This document shows, in pieces, positions 1 to 9,633 of a stretch of 64,000 bases of DNA; positions within the stretch are counted from its first letter, which is position 1, and each line of letters starts with the position of its first letter. Location: NCBI RefSeq assembly GCF_042453785.1, contig NC_091673.1, forward strand, positions 565,501-629,500. Reading direction: 5' to 3'. Made by a program: the position numbers and the translations under genes. Below the pieces are notes generated by a model. It ran no database searches and was not told the DNA's origin. It saw only the letters and a list, made by a program, of their open reading frames with translations. Origin of the DNA: Malus domestica. Lineage: Eukaryota; Streptophyta; Magnoliopsida; Rosales; Rosaceae.

Positions 1-63
1 CTCTTGTCGAAATATCCAAAAAATCAAGGATTGATATGAAAAGAGAGTCTAAATGCATACTTC

Positions 64-275
64 AGGCTGATTTGGTATTGTTGTGCTTTGAAAAAAAACT
101 TATTCTGCTGTGCTATGAGAGAGAATAAGCTCATTTTTGTTGTTTCACGTTTTCAGCTTTTTTCACCCAAAATTGTGAAAATAAGCTGTTTTTAAGTGTT
201 TACCAAATACATTTTTGAGCTTAACTTTTTTTTATACCCACTTTTTATAAAAGCACCTCAGTACCAAGTCAGTCT
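64..275. mobile_element. Degenerate MITE, same family as the one in the CCCH gene intron
   Basis: The left end (AGGCTGATTTGG) and the reverse complement of the right end (AGACTGACTTGG) match at 10 of 12 positions. The interior shares the 'TTTGGTATTGTTGTGCTTTGAAAA' type of sequence with the 354-bp element at 48298-48651, but it is shorter, as if internally deleted. TTC flanks both ends and may be a 3-bp target duplication. No coding capacity. Family assignment to PIF/Harbinger is inferred from the better-preserved copy. Confidence 0.55.
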
Positions 276-809
276 TTCACCTTATATTAGCTAGATGCAG
301 AAAAATAATGAATACTTATGATATTTACTGATTCACTACAAAAAGTTTGCCGAACCCCTTGCATATTTCGAACTTCTGAACTTTTTTTAGAATTCTTTCA
401 CTAATTTCAACTAAATTTGAATGAGTTGATATACCTAATTACCCATCCCATTGTAAATTTTTATAATTTCTATCGAAGACAACTGATATCAATATATCTA
501 TTAATATTTTTATTAATTTTGTACATCGATATTTTCACCTGTATCGATATTTTAAACACTAATATTAGCAACATCTAATCTAAAACTGTATCGTACCGTA
601 CGGAGGGATCCCTATACATGAAGCGGGGTTAGTTATTGGCACCCCCGACCCAAAACTGAACCGTGGACATTCCCTACCTGAGCCGTGATCCAGTAGGGGC
701 TTTTTAGGTAAATGAAAGGATTCGTTAGGAGGAATGCCGTTAGTTTACATTTGGGTGACTAGTCTAGAAAGAAAGCAATTAGAATTTAGGAAGGTTGTTC
801 CATTGACAG
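276..809. other. Intergenic, no gene seen
   Basis: AT-rich DNA without a supported reading frame. A short stretch at about 490-560 rich in ATCGATATTTT recalls the TATCGATA-rich ends of the Mutator-like element at 38746-40369 but is too short to assign. Confidence 0.5.
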
Positions 810-1029
810 AAGTGAGGATCCTCGCCGGATCCTTTTTGTAAGGATCCGAAGATCCTCAAATTACATGTATTTGTCGTATATTGTGCGGTCAGTTTCGTCA
901 GGTACTGTTTATATTCAATTTTAACTAAAAAACTTTGCAATGATTTTTGACCACATAATGTACGATGAACGAATATGATTTGAGGATTTCAGGAATCCTG
1001 ACAAAGAGGATCCGGTGAGAATTCTCTCA
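810..1029. mobile_element. Mutator-like MITE with 10-bp target duplication
   Basis: CCATTGACAG lies directly on both sides (800-809 and 1030-1039). The enclosed 220 bp has imperfect terminal inverted repeats built around GGATCC: the left end has GAGGATCCTCGCCGGATCC and the right end inverts to GAGAATTCTCACCGGATCC. Duplication length and small size fit a non-autonomous Mutator-like element. A related copy lies at about 32300-32507. No open frame. Confidence 0.8.
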
Positions 1030-1764
1030 CCATTGACAGGGCAAGAGCAAGAGTCCAAGTGGCAGTATTAGGCCAGGCCAAATTCAGTCCTTAGATAGGA
1101 CTTTGAATTTCTTCAAAACATAGTCTACATAATAACAGAAAATTCTTGTTTTGTTAGGAGGGTAAACACATTTCTTCTTTTGTTACAACACAATTATTAC
1201 TTTCATTTTTTTACAGCATCCAACAGAAAAAGCAAACTGTGGAAACCCTATCAAATCTTGTATATGTATAGAAATCATTGACCAACAAACAAAATTTACT
1301 GCAGCTATGTCACATAATTCACTTACCAAAGGAGTTGAAAAAATTAAAAGAACAACCTATTTAGCTTAAACATACCTTGTTTGAGGAATCATAATTGTCG
1401 TAGATACGGTGTCCTTACCTTTTGCTTTGCTAATTTTTCTTTATTTATCGTCCTTTCTCGAAAATATATTATGTCTGTATCCACCATTGCCCTTCCCCCT
1501 TTATTTTGTAGCATTCATACCGGTCCTCAATTTTGTTTTCATGATAGAAATAACGACGTAGTATAATGTAAAGAAGTGACATTGATAAATTAGGGCCAAG
1601 TCTTCTCTAATTTCCGTGGAGCAAGGTTTGTACACGGCGATGAACAACAATGGAGTTGACCTTTAGTGTCTGTTTGAAAGTGATTATGAGAGGACCAGCT
1701 AAGTTTTCTCCGATTTCCAAGCAAGGTTTGTACACGGCAAATAGATAGACAATAACTATTAAGG
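1030..1764. other. Intergenic, short direct repeat only
   Basis: No supported gene. The phrase GCAAGGTTTGTACACGGC occurs twice, at about 1621 and 1721, each preceded by a similar TTCTC(T/C)(A/G)ATTTCC, so a ~100-bp segment has been duplicated imperfectly. Confidence 0.5.
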
Positions 1765-1980
1765 TTATTTTTAGTGTTCATTTTGAAGTGCTTCTGAGAG
1801 GGACATAATCACTTATAGATTGAAGCATATAAGAGGTGTTTCTCTTTAAAATTAGTTCAAAAATCATTTTAAGTGATTTTTCGAAAGACATAGAAGGAGT
1901 TTCTCCATCAATCACCTTTGGTGTGTTTTTTCCTATAAGTGATTATGATCCTTCGAATCACTTCCAAACAAAGTCCTTTG
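1765..1980. mobile_element. MITE-like inverted-repeat element
   Basis: The left arm (TAGTGTTCATTTTGAAGTGC and onward to ATAATCACTTATAG) matches the reverse complement of the right arm (CTATAAGTGATTATGATCC onward to CACTTCCAAACAAAG) over about 45 bp with mismatches. About 215 bp and non-coding. I could not define a clean target duplication, so the superfamily is open. Confidence 0.5.
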
Positions 1981-2164
1981 GTTTGGTGAAGAATCCGTAA
2001 ATTTCTCTAATTTGTGATTTTATAGTCCATGATTCATGATATCCACGATTCATGATCTATTAAAGTCCACAAAGTATGAATTATAGTCCACTCAAAGTAA
2101 TTCCAAATCTATGAAGTTAGTGATAGAAAGCCTATCTGGCTTTTCTCTCTCTGTCTCTCCCTCC

Positions 2165-2600
2165 CTTCCTGCGTGTTTGGCATGCCGGATAACACACCAG
2201 ATAGTACTATCCTATGTTTTGTGTCATTCCGTTTTAAATTAGCACCAGATTATTTATGTGGTCCGTCCTATTTTATACGACGTACGCCGGATAACTTATA
2301 CACTCCAAATCGTTGGTATTAATTAGTCGGGTCGCTGAAAACAAAATCAAGCTGACTCTTTTTCCATCTCTCTTGCTAGTTTTAAATTGTGAAACTCAGT
2401 GCCATAAATGTTCTTCAATCTTCTTTTGAGGAAGTAAATGAACATGATAATCTTTGATGAATTGAGTTTTTAATCCGATACTGCACCAAACGCCCAATTA
2501 AATAGTCAGTACGCTCGACTAAATAGTCAGTACTATCCGATGACAAATTATCTTACCCGACTGAAATAGTCAGTACAGTCCAAGCTGCCAAACGAGGCCT
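2165..2600. mobile_element. Possible TIR element upstream of the PSKR1 pseudogene
   Basis: The left end reads GCGTGTTTGGCATGCCGGAT and the right end, inverted, reads CCTCGTTTGGCAGC, giving a short terminal inverted repeat around GTTTGGCA. The phrase AATAGTCAGTAC recurs at about 2503, 2524 and 2562. No clear target duplication. It ends about 40 bp before the pseudogene ATG, so it would have replaced or displaced the promoter. Confidence 0.35.
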
Positions 2601-2639
2601 TATGGGTGTGTTGAGAAGTTGCCTCTGTGTTCCTATGAT

Positions 2640-3260
2640 ATGGGTGCTAAGGATTTCTGGGTGGTGATTGTTCTTGCCCTTGCTTCCAAGCTCAAATCTT
2701 GGGCTCTCAGAACTTGACATGCAATCCAAATGATATGAAAGCATTAGAGGATTTCATGTCAAGTTTAACAACTGTGATCGACGAGTGGGAAACAATTTCT
2801 CATCTGATTGTTGTAAATGGGAAGGCATCACTTGCAACTCTTCATCCTTTTCAGTGGTTAAGTTAGAGCTTCCAAGTAAAAGACTAGCAGGCAATCTCTC
2901 TGCATCTTTAAACACTTTGGACCAACTTAGAACCCTCAATCTCTCTCAAAATTTCCTCAAAGGTTCCCTTCCAATTGCACTCTTTCGTTTGCGAAATTTA
3001 GATTTAGAGCTCTTAGACTTAAACTTTAATGGCTTTTCCGGCCCCATTCCTTTCGGCATTGATTTACCTTCAATCCAGTTCCTTGACATTTCCCATAACC
3101 TTTTGAATGGTTCCCTTCCTGGCAGCATGTGTGACAGCAATTATACTCAACTTCGAGTACTCAACGTGACTGCTAACTACTTCTCTGGCAATCTTCCACC
3201 AAGTTTTGGCAATTGTACTTCCTTGGAGGACCTTGACCTGAGCACGAATTATCTTATAAG
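2640..3260 (+). pseudogene. PSKR1-like LRR receptor kinase pseudogene, 5' part
   Basis: This is the N-terminal part of a paralogue of the intact phytosulfokine receptor gene at 24231-27293 on the same strand. The ATG at 2640 starts the same signal-peptide region (MGAKDFW against MGVQDFW in the intact gene). The frame is broken at least twice: before the LTCNPND segment, and again near 2785 before NNFSSDCCKW. The cysteine-pair LRR cap and the first leucine-rich repeats are then readable to about LEDLDLS. Similarity to the intact gene fades near 3260, where retrotransposon DNA begins, and resumes at about 16247. Not expected to give a functional receptor. Confidence 0.88.
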
Positions 3261-3290
3261 CACAGGTGATGGTATATTCAAATGTACTTC

Positions 3291-3390
3291 CTTGCCGCAA
3301 AACACGGAGGTCGACACACATAGGTATAAGTAAAGGTTGGACGTTCTTGCCAACCTGTCTTGCCGCAAAACACGGAGGTCGACACACATA
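3291..3390. repeat. 32-bp direct repeat near the left end of the retroelement
   Basis: The segment beginning CTTGCCGCAAAACACGGAGG and ending in CGACACACATA occurs twice, starting at about 3291 and 3359 (68-bp spacing). It lies at the boundary between pseudogene and element sequence. Confidence 0.75.
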
Positions 3391-3672
3391 AGGACTTTCC
3401 AGTTGTCAAGCAGTGGTGCTGTTCCTTTACCCTTATGGGTAATAGTAGGGTAGCTGGAACTTCGAAATTCTCGTGCCTAAACTTTGTCAGAGATCTTTGA
3501 CAAAGTTATATGTGGTACCCGAGGAGTTGATGGTGCATATGGAGAGCGGTGATTGAACAGTAAGATTCACGTGTTTTCTACTTCACCAGAAATCTTCGAC
3601 AGATTGCCCGTGATTTCCGCAAAGCTGATTGTGCATGTGACAGGTGCTGACGAGGCTGAAAAAGCAGGTGCT

Positions 3673-3816
3673 TCTTCGATTTCTGAGATCGGCCCTCGTG
3701 GTCTCTGAGCAGCCCAGCTTTTGAGAAAGCAAACGCCTCTTCGATTTCTGAGATCGGCCCTCGTGGTCTCTGAGCAGCCCAGCTTTTGAGAAAGCAAACG
3801 CCTCTTCGATTTCTGA
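3673..3816. repeat. 65-bp tandem repeat before the first antisense ORF
   Basis: TCTTCGATTTCTGA starts at 3673, 3738 and 3803, an exact 65-bp period. The two full units contain GATCGGCCCTCGTGGTCTC, and a third unit is partial. It sits just upstream of a TATA-like TTTTATAGAGG (about 3836) and the ATG at 3950, so it may be part of the promoter or leader of the plus-strand ORF. Confidence 0.85.
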
Positions 3817-3949
3817 AGCTCCGTCGAGTGCAGATTTTTATAGAGGCTGGCATTAAGTTCCACAGCACATCTGAATCTCTACCAGTAGAAGCTCATTTCT
3901 TGGACTTCTAAGATCTTGATTTGTCTGACCTCTTCCCTCTTCAACACAT

Positions 3950-4630
3950 TTGAAAATGTCTAGACCCTCCGACCGTCGTTTTGACCTGAACCTTGGAGAA
4001 GAGACAGCCACGCCTTCTCCAGACAACATATGGCGCCCATCCTTCATATCCCCTACTGGTCCTCTTACCGTTGGGGATTCTGTGATGAAGAATGATATGA
4101 CCGCTGCAGTGGTGGCCAGGAACCTTCTCACTCCCAAAGATAATAGACTACTTTCCAAACGGTCTGATGAGTTGGCTGTTAAGGACTCTCTGGCTCTTAG
4201 TGTTCAGTGTGCAGGTTCTGTGTCTAATATGGCCCAACGCTTATTTGCTAGAACCCGCCAAGTTGAATCATTGGCTGCTGAAGTGATGAGTCTCAAACAG
4301 GAGATTAGAGGGCTCAAGCATGAGAATAAGCAGTTGCACCGGCTCGCCCATGACTATGCTACAAACATGAAGAGGAAGCTTGACCAGATGAAGGAATCTG
4401 ATGGTAAGGTTTTACTTGATCATCAGCGGTTTGTGGGTTTGTTCCAAAGGCATTTATTGCCTTCGTCCTCTGGGGCTGTACCTGGTAATGAAGCTTCAAA
4501 TGATGAACCTCCAATGCCTCCTCCTTCTGGGGTTTTGTCAAGTACTGAGGCTCCGGATAACCACCCTCCGGTGCTTTCTCTTTCTGGGGCTCTACCGACT
4601 GCTGAGACTTCCCCTAAGCAACCTTTGTGA
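3950..4630 (+). CDS. Retrotransposon-associated antisense ORF 1, coiled-coil protein
   Basis: A 226-residue open frame with a good ATG runs opposite to gag-pol. The N-terminus is basic, then reads FDLNLGEE, which contains an EAR-like DLNL motif (possibly chance). Residues ~85-150 are heptad-rich with many Leu, Lys and Glu (for example VMSLKQEIRGLKHENKQLH), predicting a coiled coil. The C-terminal third is a low-complexity tail of about three diverged units, each with Pro-rich and LSGA/PSGVL motifs. I recall near-identical multicopy proteins annotated as uncharacterized in Rosaceae genomes, which fits a transposon gene. A TATA-like sequence and the 65-bp repeats lie upstream. Function unknown; it could act in element regulation or packaging, but nothing in the sequence proves it. 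Confidence 0.7.
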   Translation: MKMSRPSDRRFDLNLGEETATPSPDNIWRPSFISPTGPLTVGDSVMKNDMTAAVVARNLLTPKDNRLLSKRSDELAVKDSLALSVQCAGSVSNMAQRLFARTRQVESLAAEVMSLKQEIRGLKHENKQLHRLAHDYATNMKRKLDQMKESDGKVLLDHQRFVGLFQRHLLPSSSGAVPGNEASNDEPPMPPPSGVLSSTEAPDNHPPVLSLSGALPTAETSPKQPL

Positions 4631-5224
4631 AGGCTCCCTTTTGTTTGTTTATTTTGACTCATGTATATGTACATATTTGTGGCTTATCGAAAATATTAAT
4701 AAATAAGATTTGCTTCATTTCAATATATTGTGTTAAATACACCAAAGCCTTCTTCATAAAGTTCTTTGAATTTTTGCTTTTGTTGAAACCTATATTGTTG
4801 AAGCTTTGTGAGTGAAGCATGTAGTTTGAGGTAGTGTTCCCTTAATTTCCCGAGTGAGGAAAACTTCTCGGTTGGAGACTTGAAAAATCCAAGTCACTGA
4901 GTGGTTGTGAGACTGCCGAGTATTAAGGTGCAGTAGTATATGGTGGGAGTCCCCCAAGTCTTCAGGCGAAGAGAGTTGCCGAATGAGGTGTCTCGCTTGT
5001 TACTAATTTGTCAAAGTAACGAATCCTTGTTTCGATGTCACACATTCGCATATGCCTTATCTAAAAATATTTCCAACTTTTGTGTGTTTGATGCTGCATG
5101 CTATTGACTAGACAAGATCAAGTGCAATTAGTAGCTTTTCTCTCTTTTTCATCTTTTCTTTGGTGGAATTGCTTTTCGTTTCCACTAATCAGCCTGAGTG
5201 GATGCAAGATAACACCTTTCTCTA
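4631..5224. other. Retroelement spacer between antisense ORFs
   Basis: Non-coding DNA downstream of antisense ORF 1. The first ~200 bp resemble a 3' untranslated region (AT-rich, with AATAAATAAGA at about 4695). No motif seen in the remainder. Confidence 0.45.
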
Positions 5225-5815
5225 TAGCTCAGATTGCAAAGTCGTCTTCATGAAAGTTTTTCCTTATCTTGTGAACTACAACATATCCAAATTTGAGATC
5301 CATCGGAGTAGTACAACTTCAGAAATCCAGGTATGATGAGTGACTGTTTATCATTTGTCTGTCAACCCGTCAGATTTGTTGTGAGCTTTGAAACTCTATT
5401 TTCTCTTGCTCAGATCAGCATGCTTTCTTCATTGAAGTTGTTCCTCAGCTTGTGAACTACAACATATCCAAATTTGAGATCCCTCGGAGCAGTATAACTC
5501 CAGAAATCCAGGTATGATGAATGACTGGTTATTATTTTTCTGTCAACCCGTCAGATTTGTTGTGAGCTTCGAAACTCCATTTTCTCTTGTTCAGATCGGT
5601 ATGCTTTCTTCATTGAAGTTGTTCCTCAGCTTGTGAACTACAACATATCCAAATTTGAGATCCCTCGGAGCAATATAACTCCAGAAATCCAGGTATGATG
5701 AATGACTGGTTATTATTTTTCTGTCAACCCGTCAGATTTGTTGTGAGCTTCGAAACTCCATTTTCTATTGTTCAGATCGGCATGCTTTCTTCATTGAAGT
5801 TGTTCCTCATCAACT
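5225..5815. repeat. 181-bp tandem repeat inside the retroelement
   Basis: GTGAACTACAACATATCCAA starts at about 5271, 5452 and 5633, a constant 181-bp period, with a partial fourth unit and a more diverged one to about 6060. Units contain CTTTCTTCATTGAAGTTGTT and CAACCCGTCAGATTTGTTGT. Units two and three are almost identical, so the amplification is recent. Tandem arrays in the spacer are typical of large Tat-lineage elements. Confidence 0.88.
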
Positions 5816-6354
5816 CTTTCATAACATATCAAAAATTCAGGATGAACTAACGGTTAAATATTTCCAGATCTTCGAAACATCACAACAGCTTCGAAATCTG
5901 CAAGAAGCCGACTATCATGTTTGGAGCTTCAACACTTTAATTTCCGTCGCTCAAACAGAAACGATTCCTTCTTGAAAGTTGTTCATCTGCTCAAGAACTA
6001 GAGGGTGTCCAAAATTCAGCTCCATTGGAGAAAAGCAGCACCTGCAAAAATTTGATAGAGGAAAGGAGGCGAAGCTTTGTTGGATTTCTAGGCTGGGGAA
6101 GATTCCAGTTTTTGTAGCAACTTCAGTACTGGTGAATTGCTTGTATTTTTGTCCATAACTAAATTTTGGACTTTGAATTATTATTTGATCTATTATAATA
6201 TGTTTGGGAACATATATAAGTGAATAAATAAGAGGGAAGATTTTGGGCCCTTGTGGGTGTAAAACAAAAAATGTTTATGTTTACCCAAGTGTTTTTGTAC
6301 AAGTTCAAGGGCATCTTGGGTTTTGTGAACAAAATTTGTTTATTTGGAGCAAGG

Positions 6355-6775
6355 TTTTGTGTTGAAGCTTTGTAGGTGAAGCTTTGGTGTTGAAGCTTTC
6401 TAGGTGAAGCTTTGGTGTTGAAGCTTTCTAGGTGAAGCTTTGTAGATGAAGCTTTCTAGGTGAAGCTTTGATGGTGAAGCTTTGATGGTGAAAGTATGTA
6501 GAGGGAGCTTTCTAGGTGAAGCTTTTTTAGGTGAAGCTTTGTAGATGAAGCTTTTTTTTTTTTTTTTAAGTGAAGCTTTTCGGGTGAAGTTTTTTTTTTT
6601 TTTTTTTTTGGGTGAAGCTTTGTGGGTGAAGCTTTTTAGGTGAAGCTTTGTGGGTGAAGCTTTGGAGGTGAAGCTTTTAGGGTGAAGCTTTTTGGGTGAA
6701 GCTTTGGAGGTGAAGCTTTTCGGGTGAAGCTTTTTGGATGAAGCTGTTTTTTTTTTTTTTTTTTTTTTTTGGGCG
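6355..6775. repeat. GTGAAGCTTT minisatellite with poly-T runs
   Basis: More than 20 copies of a 12-16 bp unit with core GTGAAGCTTT follow each other. Short linkers (GTAG, GGTGTT, TTTAGG, GGGG) alternate with T-runs of 9-22 bases. Each core contains AAGCTT. Open frames on the minus strand are Lys/Ser/Pro repeats from the array and are not genes. It lies just before the second antisense gene. Confidence 0.9.
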
Positions 6776-6945
6776 CTTGACACGGTCTTCATTTGCTTGT
6801 TTTGTAGTGACTGTGGAAGACGGATTGCTTTCTGATTGAGAAGGGTTCCGGCATCGCTTTGCACCATCTTCATGTGGGTAATATAGGAACTTCCTTATGT
6901 TTTGATCATGCATGTAGTGATAGAATTTGTTTCTTCTTATTGTAG

Positions 6946-9232
6946 ATGTCAGAGCCTGGAAGTTCTAGTGATGAGGGCTCTTCTAGCTTTAGCTCTAAGT
7001 CTGAGTCTGCAATGTCGGAGTCTTCAGGGTCTTTGTTAGAGTCCGGTACTAGAGAAACATTGGATGATCTTCCCAACCGTCAAACTTTAGCTATTGCTAG
7101 TTCTTCCTCCATGGCGTTGGGTGAGGGGGTTGTTTTTGATGCCATACCCATAGTTCGCTCTGAGTTCACAGCAGACCATCTAAAGAATAACTTGTTAGAT
7201 AATGAGAAGCAGGTTGAGGCGCTAAGGCAGTCATGTAATATCCCTCGTAGTGTAGGGATACGTTTGGTACATGATGAAGAATGGCCTTCTGAGCCTCCCC
7301 AGGGTCATGTTATGTTCTACACCCAGATATTACTGACTTTAGGGGTGAGACTACCTTTACATCCGTGGTTGCAAAAGATGTTATCTTTGATCGGATATGC
7401 ACCTGGGCAACTCAATCCTGGTTTCTGGGATACTTTGATTGGATTTTATATCATTTGGATGGAGTGTGGGTTGTGTGAGCCTTCCTTCCATCAGTGGCGT
7501 TACTGTTACAAGATGCGCCCAGCAAAATCATGCACTGGTTATGCCGAGTGTGCATGTCGGAGTGAGAGAGAGCGTATTGTGTATGGTAAGAAAAAGGCAT
7601 ACTACACATGGAAAAACCGTTGGTGCTTTCTGTATAATGATTGGGAGTATGATAAGGGTGTCACGCCTGAGCGACGTGTGCTTACTCACTTCCAGACTGT
7701 AGGTTGTAACGTATCAACCGTTCGTACTATTTGCTATTTGTTGTGGTCTTTTCTTGCTTCTAACACTTTGCTTCATGTAGTGACGCGGGGCACCATCCAA
7801 CTGTTTGGGCAGGAACTATCTGACATAGAGAAGGTGTTGAGGGTGCCCAAAGAGGATAGACACTTAAGCAAGCTACGACCCTTATTTCGTCGGTACGGTT
7901 TCCAACCCTTAGTTTCCGAGAGCCAGGGACGATCGAGTAAGTTGCATCCTTCATGTAAACTTAGCTCAATTCCTTACTTTATTTGGAAAGTTGTATTTCT
8001 TATTTTGATTTTCCTTATGCAGTGGAGAAGGTAAGCAAGAAAACAGGGACTAGCACCAATAAAAGGAAAGCACCAGTGTTAGTTCCTTCGGAAGACATCC
8101 TACCGCATAAGAAAATTCATAAGTTCCGAGGGGAACCATCCGTTAGACCTAAGTCCCAAGATGGGGTCCTTAAGGGGCCTGCCTTTAAGAAGACTGGAGT
8201 CGAGGCCGTTGAAAATACTGCTGCCGTAGTTGTAGGAGAAGGGAGCCGACTGTTGCCTCCTCCTCTTACTATGGAGCACACTGTCCAGGAAAGTGATCCT
8301 GGTTCCCGCCATGAGGGGAAAGGCAAGGAAAGAGCTGGCAGTGTCCCGTGGAAGGACTTGAGGGTTGCCACGCGGCCAAAGGATTTTGGGGATATCAACA
8401 ATTGCTTGGCAGGGCGTCGATTCGCCTTCGATGAGCTCGGAGAGCCCTTAGCTAAGGATGAATCGGATTGCGACCGGATGTTGAAGCTGTCTTCATATGT
8501 GAGTGTTACTTTGTCATTTCCTTACTTTTTCCTCTTTATTATCATTATTTAGGTAGTGATGATCGTCTTGCCATGCAGGTCATGGCCGAGTATCACGACA
8601 GACTGCAAGAGGTTGAGCGGTACAAGGCAAAACTGAAGGAGAATAAGCAGCTTGTGGACGAGGCCCGAAGGAATAAGGGACTTTTGACTCAGGCTCTCCA
8701 ACTGAAGGACGAAACCATGGAGAGCTTGAAAAGGCGAAATGGTGAGAACCTAAGGCTTAAGAAATTGTTTGAGGCAACTAAAAAACAGTTTGAGGTGGCT
8801 ACCTTGGAGGTATCCAAGGTTAGGGGAGAATTGGATGGTGCCTTAGTTGAGATTTCTGAACTGGAGAAGAGCATTCCAACTGAAAGGGAGGCTGCTGTGC
8901 AAGAATACTTAAGTTCTTCGACCTTTCATCTTGCTATTAAACCCCACTGTGCTCAAGAAGCTCGCTTTGAAAAAAGGAAATGGATGGCCGTCCTTGATCG
9001 TTATGATGATGGGAGCATTCTTCGAAAATACCACGAAGATATAGATGAGCATCATCGAAAGGGCGAGACATTTGTCCTTGCTGTTGATCCTAGCAGCGAA
9101 GATGAGTCTGATAATGAAGGTAGTGCTGATGCACAGACTCAGCATGGTGAAGAGGATCTTGGGGATGCAGAGGATGATGGTAGGACGCGGAATGATACTG
9201 CTAGGGGTTCGGCTTCAGATGAGAATGAATAG
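6946..9232 (+). CDS. Retrotransposon-associated antisense gene 2, 'putative gypsy type transposon' domain protein
   Basis: Three exons fit consensus splice sites: 6946-7936, 8023-8498 and 8579-9232, total 706 residues. Intron 1 (GTAAGT...TGCAG) restores a Met-Glu-Lys junction and intron 2 (GTGAGT...TGCAG) joins in phase 0. A consensus acceptor (TTCTTATTGTAG) sits directly before the ATG, hinting at an upstream non-coding exon. After a Ser-rich N-terminus, residues ~85-260 carry the pattern of the plant 'putative gypsy type transposon' domain (PF04195 type): LPLHPWLQKMLSLIGYAPGQ, then GFYIIWMECG and WKNRWCFLYNDWEY. A basic linker follows, then a long coiled coil (VMAEYHDRLQEVERYKAKLK onward) and an acidic tail. 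It lies antisense, downstream of pol. Domain name from memory; molecular role unknown. Confidence 0.78.
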
Positions 9233-9633
9233 CAGTGTCTTTACTATCTGCATGTATTCTGGATGTAGTAGTCTGATGTGTGTATAACATGTGCCCATGT
9301 TATAAGCTTGAGAGTTTTGGATTTTAGGTGTTTATGAGTGTTTGCACTATTATTAATGCATGTTTGGCTATGTATGAATAGATCTATTGTTTGGATATAA
9401 GCCCTTGTTTGGTTGTTCCTTTCTTTGTATAGTCTTGTCGACACATACTTAGATTTTGTTTCGTGTTGGATATATCTGCTTTGAGGTTTCAACACTTGAG
9501 TGTTCCATTGCTAGGAATGTAAAAGAGTGAGGGCTGAGTTGGCTAAATTACCTCTTTATTGAATTCATTGCCAAATGGCCTTCATTACATAGGATGCCGA
9601 ACGGCTATAGCTCAACACTTGTACATTGTGAGT

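Noticed and set aside
5225..6775. CRISPR-like array
   Set aside because: Repeats are contiguous tandem units without unique spacers, in a plant retrotransposon.
6400..6873. 157-residue Lys/Ser/Pro-rich minus-strand ORF
   Set aside because: Produced by the GTGAAGCTTT minisatellite and poly-T tracts; no start context and no conserved domain.
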